Source: Terriglobia bacterium (GTDB taxonomy: Bacteria > Acidobacteriota > Terriglobia > UBA7540). Taken from it: a DNA stretch of 8,532 nt. The notes beneath the pieces are model-generated. The model was not told the DNA's origin. It did no database searches and was given only the letters and a program-made list of their open reading frames with translations. A program made the position numbers and the translations under genes. Position 1 is the first letter of the stretch, and the number at the start of each line of letters is the position of its first letter. The stretch is from positions 1-8,532 of the forward strand of contig JAIQGB010000169.1 of the NCBI GenBank assembly GCA_020072905.1, in the 5' to 3' direction. This document shows, piece by piece, positions 6,200-8,532 of this stretch.

Positions 6200-6430
6200 A
6201 CGAACAGCCTGAAGCAGGGCGCTGCGGACTAGCGCGGAGGGTCTGGGAACCTGCTTCACGTGGTATTTGCGGCAGGCCTGGATGGTGGTCTTCAGATTCT
6301 CCAGGTAGGCCAGGCAGGGCTGGCAGCCTTTCAGGTGACGCTCCAGTTCGCGGCAGTTTTTGACGGGCAGATCGCCGTCAAGGTATTCCGACAGCGCGGC
6401 GAAAATTCTTTTGCAGCGTGGGTCAGCCAT
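6191..6430 (-). CDS. Zinc-type anti-sigma factor (zf-HC2), short soluble form
   Basis: A 79-residue protein that should bind and hold inactive the ECF sigma factor encoded upstream. The anti-sigma zinc motif is clear: Cys6, LSEYLDGDLP at 13-22, then HLKGCQPC at 32-39 giving His32, Cys36 and Cys39 (the H-x3-C-x2-C signature). Extra cysteines stand at 26 and 53. There is no transmembrane helix and no periplasmic sensor domain, so it is a cytoplasmic type, as in RsrA or ChrR-like regulators, where zinc or thiol chemistry can release the sigma factor. Whether this one senses redox is unknown. ATG 6430 has no strong ribosome site. The gene follows the sigma gene on the same strand after 61 bases that hold a double-hairpin element. 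Confidence 0.9.
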   Translation of the reverse strand: MADPRCKRIFAALSEYLDGDLPVKNCRELERHLKGCQPCLAYLENLKTTIQACRKYHVKQVPRPSALVRSALLQAVRKK

Positions 6431-6440
6431 GGTTTTCGCT

Positions 6441-6494
6441 TAGCGCCGCCATCCTGGCGGCAGCGAACAAGATGCCGGCTGGAAGCCGGCGCTA
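6441..6494. repeat. 54 bp REP-like double-hairpin element
   Basis: The outer ends are perfect 8-base inverted repeats, TAGCGCCG (6441-6448) and CGGCGCTA (6487-6494). Inside are two hairpins: GCCGCCA/TGGCGGC (6445-6451 and 6455-6461, three-base loop, perfect) and GCCGGC/GCCGGC (6474-6479 and 6485-6490, five-base loop). This layout is that of a REP/BIME-type intergenic repeat. Only one copy is in the window, so its repeated nature is an inference. It sits between the sigma and anti-sigma genes, and its right end contains the sigma gene's TAG stop (6492-6494). Confidence 0.7.
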
Positions 6495-7100
6495 CGACCG
6501 CGCGCGCTCCTTTTTCGAGAAGTACTTCTCCAACTCATTCCGCACAAAGACGCGCGCGCGGTGCAGGCGCATCTTAACGGTATCCTCGGAAATCTCCATC
6601 ACCTCGGCCACTTCGCGAGTATCAAGTTGTTCCATGTCGCGCAGGATGAGGACCAGCCGGTAGGGTTTGGGCAATGCCAGCACCGCTCTCTCCAGCCGCT
6701 CACGCGACTCGCGGTGCAGGACCACTTCCTCCGGCGTGATGGCCCAGGACTTCGGCGCTGCCGGGCTTCCCACCTGGTGGTCGGGCATCAGGGCGTCGAG
6801 GGAGAGCATCTGCGCGGGAGCAAACTTGCTCTTTCGCCGGCTCATCAGGCACTGCGTTTTCGCCACCTTGTAGAGCCACACGGCCAGGGCACGCGCGTCG
6901 GGAAAATCCCTGAGCGAGCGCGCCAGCCGAACCAGAGTTTCCTGGGCGGTGTCCTCGGCATCTTCCGGATGTCCGCACACCTTCATCCCAAAGGCGTAGA
7001 CCGCGCCTTGGAGCGATTCGATGGCGCGGTCCATTGACTCGGGACCGCCGCTTTTGAGAATCTCAAGTGCCTGTTCGACTTGGGCGTTCATGCGCGTCAT
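6492..7100 (-). CDS. ECF-type RNA polymerase sigma factor
   Basis: A 202-residue sigma-70 family protein with only regions 2 and 4, the ECF layout. Region 2 covers about 30-92, with DAEDTAQETLVRL at 47-59 (core-binding helix 2.2) and WLYKVAKTQCLMSRRK at 75-90 (the -10-recognising helix). Region 4 covers about 134-185, with LPKPYRLVLILRDMEQL at 143-159 and the helix-turn-helix REVAEVMEISEDTVKMRLHRAR at its end. The linker at 93-130 is long for the class. ATG 7100 was chosen; ATG 7091 (three codons in) is an alternative. It is followed by its probable anti-sigma factor on the same strand. The stop codon is provided by the REP-like element. The target regulon is unknown; autoregulation is common for such pairs but no promoter match can be shown here. 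Confidence 0.93.
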   Translation of the reverse strand: MTRMNAQVEQALEILKSGGPESMDRAIESLQGAVYAFGMKVCGHPEDAEDTAQETLVRLARSLRDFPDARALAVWLYKVAKTQCLMSRRKSKFAPAQMLSLDALMPDHQVGSPAAPKSWAITPEEVVLHRESRERLERAVLALPKPYRLVLILRDMEQLDTREVAEVMEISEDTVKMRLHRARVFVRNELEKYFSKKERARS

Positions 7101-7136
7101 TGATCGGCAGAGCGGGCCGCTGTACCGTTCAATTCG

Positions 7137-7142
7137 ATACTA
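7137..7142 (-). promoter_or_regulatory. Possible extended -10 box of the sigma factor gene
   Basis: On the minus strand TGCTAGTAT forms a TG-N-TAGTAT extended -10 about 36 bases before the sigma ATG. No good -35 is seen, which an extended -10 can tolerate. It lies in the 126-base gap between the permease and sigma genes. Confidence 0.3.
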
Positions 7143-7226
7143 GCACAGCCCTCAGGCCTCGTGATGTCGCACTCGGATGGCACTTTCTCGCCTCGCATAC
7201 GTCGGAGAGGGATTTCCGAAAGAGGA

Positions 7227-8532
7227 TCAGTGAACCGAACTTGACGGCGTGCCAGGACGCGCCGGAGCCCCGCCCCGAAAGTGCAGCAGGCGGAAAAATG
7301 GGATGCCGAGGCCGACGACCCCCACGCCCAGAAGGGCCTGCATTGGACTGCGGACGGCAAGCAGCGCCAGCAGCGCCGCGACGAGGGTTAGAAAAAGCAC
7401 GGCGGTCCAAGGGTATCCGAAGGATCGCACTTGACTCTTGTCCGCGCGCCGCCGGATCACGAACAGCCCCGCCACAGTCAGTCCGATAAAGATGACGGCC
7501 ACGAAAATGAAGTAGGCGATGATCTGGCCGAACGTTCCGAGGGCCACGAGCAGCCCGGCCACGAGAGCGTGCAAGGCGATGGCACGCGCCGGCGTGCCAA
7601 AGCGCGGATGGATCGCCGCCACGCCCGGAAAAAACAGGCCGTCCAGGGCCATCGCGTAATAGACCCGGGGCGCCATCATGATGGCTCCGGCGAGGCTTCC
7701 GAGAACGCAGGCAACGACGATGGCGGCGAGCAGCAGTCCGCCCGCCGGGCCGAAAATGCGCGCGCCGGCTTGGGCCACGAAAGTCTCGTCGGAAGTGACA
7801 CTCTCAATCGGCACGACGTAGATAAACGCCGCACTCAGAAGAACATACACGAGTGTTACGCCCAGGACTCCGAGCCCCAAGGCGCGGGGCAGATTGCGCT
7901 CGGGGTCGCGAATTTCGCCTGTGATCTTGCTGACGTCCCACCAGCCTCCGAAGGAGAAGAAGGCCGCCACGAAGCTCGCGCCGAGCGCGCCGAGCAGCGG
8001 CTCGGCCCCCGGACGTTGCCCGACGAAGGGCAGGAAGTGGCTCCAGTCTCCCGCGCGGGCAGCGAAGGCCCAGAAGGCCAGCAGCCCGATAACAGCGAAC
8101 TTGAGAATGGTTAGCCAGCGAATTAACAATGCGCCCAGCAGTGTATGACGAATGTTCAGGGCGGCGATGACCAGGATCGTAACGATCGCTGCTATTTTCT
8201 CAGCGTGGGGCGAGAGCCGGATCATATAAGCGAGGTAGCTCGTCATGCCCACGGCCAGCGCCGCCGTCACGCCGGGATCCAGAACAAGGAACGACATCCA
8301 GCCATACAGGAACGCCGGCCGCGGGCCAAAGGCCTCTCGCAGATAAACATACCCACCACCCGCCGCCGGGAAGCGCGCCGCCAGCTCGCCGTAACAGACG
8401 GCGCCGCTCAAAGCCATCATGCCCATGACGGTCCAGACAATGAGCAGCCAGAAGGGCGAGCCGAGGGAGCGCGCCATGCCCGCTGGCGTCAAGAAGATTC
8501 CCACGGCGATAGCGTCGCCCGCCCCTGCCGCG
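7227..8532 (-). CDS. APC-superfamily amino acid permease (5' end cut by window)
   Basis: A polytopic inner-membrane transporter, probably for amino acids, with 434 residues visible and about 11-12 hydrophobic helices. The frame stays open to the right edge. The first visible residues, GAGDAIAVGIFLTPAG, correspond to the helix-1 motif of APC carriers (G-x3-G-x-GIF, the unwound substrate-binding helix), so the true start is upstream of the window and GTG 8504 is internal. Later landmarks are FPAAGGGYVYLREAFGP, SFGGWWDVSKITGEIRDP and ERNLPRALGLG, the loop after helix 6 typical of the LAT/SteT-like branch with its GE-x2-(D/N)P-x-RN pattern. A helix-1 sequence with Ala for Gly hints at altered substrate choice, but this cannot be assigned. 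It is on the same strand as, and 126 bases upstream of, the sigma gene; a link is not evident. Confidence 0.9.
   Translation of the reverse strand, partial: AAGAGDAIAVGIFLTPAGMARSLGSPFWLLIVWTVMGMMALSGAVCYGELAARFPAAGGGYVYLREAFGPRPAFLYGWMSFLVLDPGVTAALAVGMTSYLAYMIRLSPHAEKIAAIVTILVIAALNIRHTLLGALLIRWLTILKFAVIGLLAFWAFAARAGDWSHFLPFVGQRPGAEPLLGALGASFVAAFFSFGGWWDVSKITGEIRDPERNLPRALGLGVLGVTLVYVLLSAAFIYVVPIESVTSDETFVAQAGARIFGPAGGLLLAAIVVACVLGSLAGAIMMAPRVYYAMALDGLFFPGVAAIHPRFGTPARAIALHALVAGLLVALGTFGQIIAYFIFVAVIFIGLTVAGLFVIRRRADKSQVRSFGYPWTAVLFLTLVAALLALLAVRSPMQALLGVGVVGLGIPFFRLLHFRGGAPARPGTPSSSVH

Noticed and set aside
7431..8114. Plus-strand open frame of 227 codons opposite the permease
   Set aside because: Low-complexity charged product with no domain; the permease on the minus strand has clear helices and family motifs.
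8502..8504. GTG as the permease start
   Set aside because: It lies within the helix-1 motif DAIAVGIF; the frame stays open to the window edge and family members have residues before this point.

Overview
This is a GC-rich bacterial chromosome segment. It holds ten protein-coding genes that look intact where the window allows it, no RNA genes, no insertion sequences and no CRISPR array. The gene content (RsbW-like kinase plus STAS protein fused onto an Mla-type lipid transporter operon, a short soluble zinc-type anti-sigma factor, a REP-like 54 bp intergenic element beginning TAGCGCCG) reminds me most of Acidobacteriota. That placement is recall and inference, not proof.

Layout: (1) positions 1-1085, minus strand, gcvT (glycine cleavage T protein), cut by the left window edge a few residues before its end. 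It is divergent from (2) a 59-residue cysteine-rich protein at 1297-1476, plus strand. (3) Positions 1742-5227, plus strand, form a five-gene unit: RsbW/SpoIIAB-like ATPase, STAS-domain protein, MlaE permease, MlaF ATPase and MlaD (MCE protein). The first two overlap by 29 bp, and mlaE and mlaF are 3 bp apart. (4) Positions 5344-6141, plus strand, encode a methyltransferase-like protein with two hydrophobic segments after the catalytic fold. (5) Positions 6191-7100, minus strand, hold an ECF sigma factor and a downstream zinc-type anti-sigma factor, separated by a 54 bp double-hairpin element that supplies the sigma gene's stop codon. (6) Positions 7227-8532, minus strand, hold an APC-family amino acid permease whose N-terminus lies beyond the right edge.

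How the parts work together: MlaE, MlaF and MlaD make the inner-membrane core of a phospholipid transporter. The STAS protein in front of mlaE sits where an MlaB-like subunit would be expected, but it carries a classical phosphorylatable DSSG motif and is encoded next to its likely kinase. The most interesting reading of the window is therefore a partner-switching (kinase/STAS) module that may gate a lipid transporter instead of, or as well as, a sigma factor. No MlaC, MlaA or phosphatase gene is visible here. The ECF sigma/anti-sigma pair is a separate stress-response switch. gcvT serves one-carbon/glycine metabolism and has no visible link to the rest.
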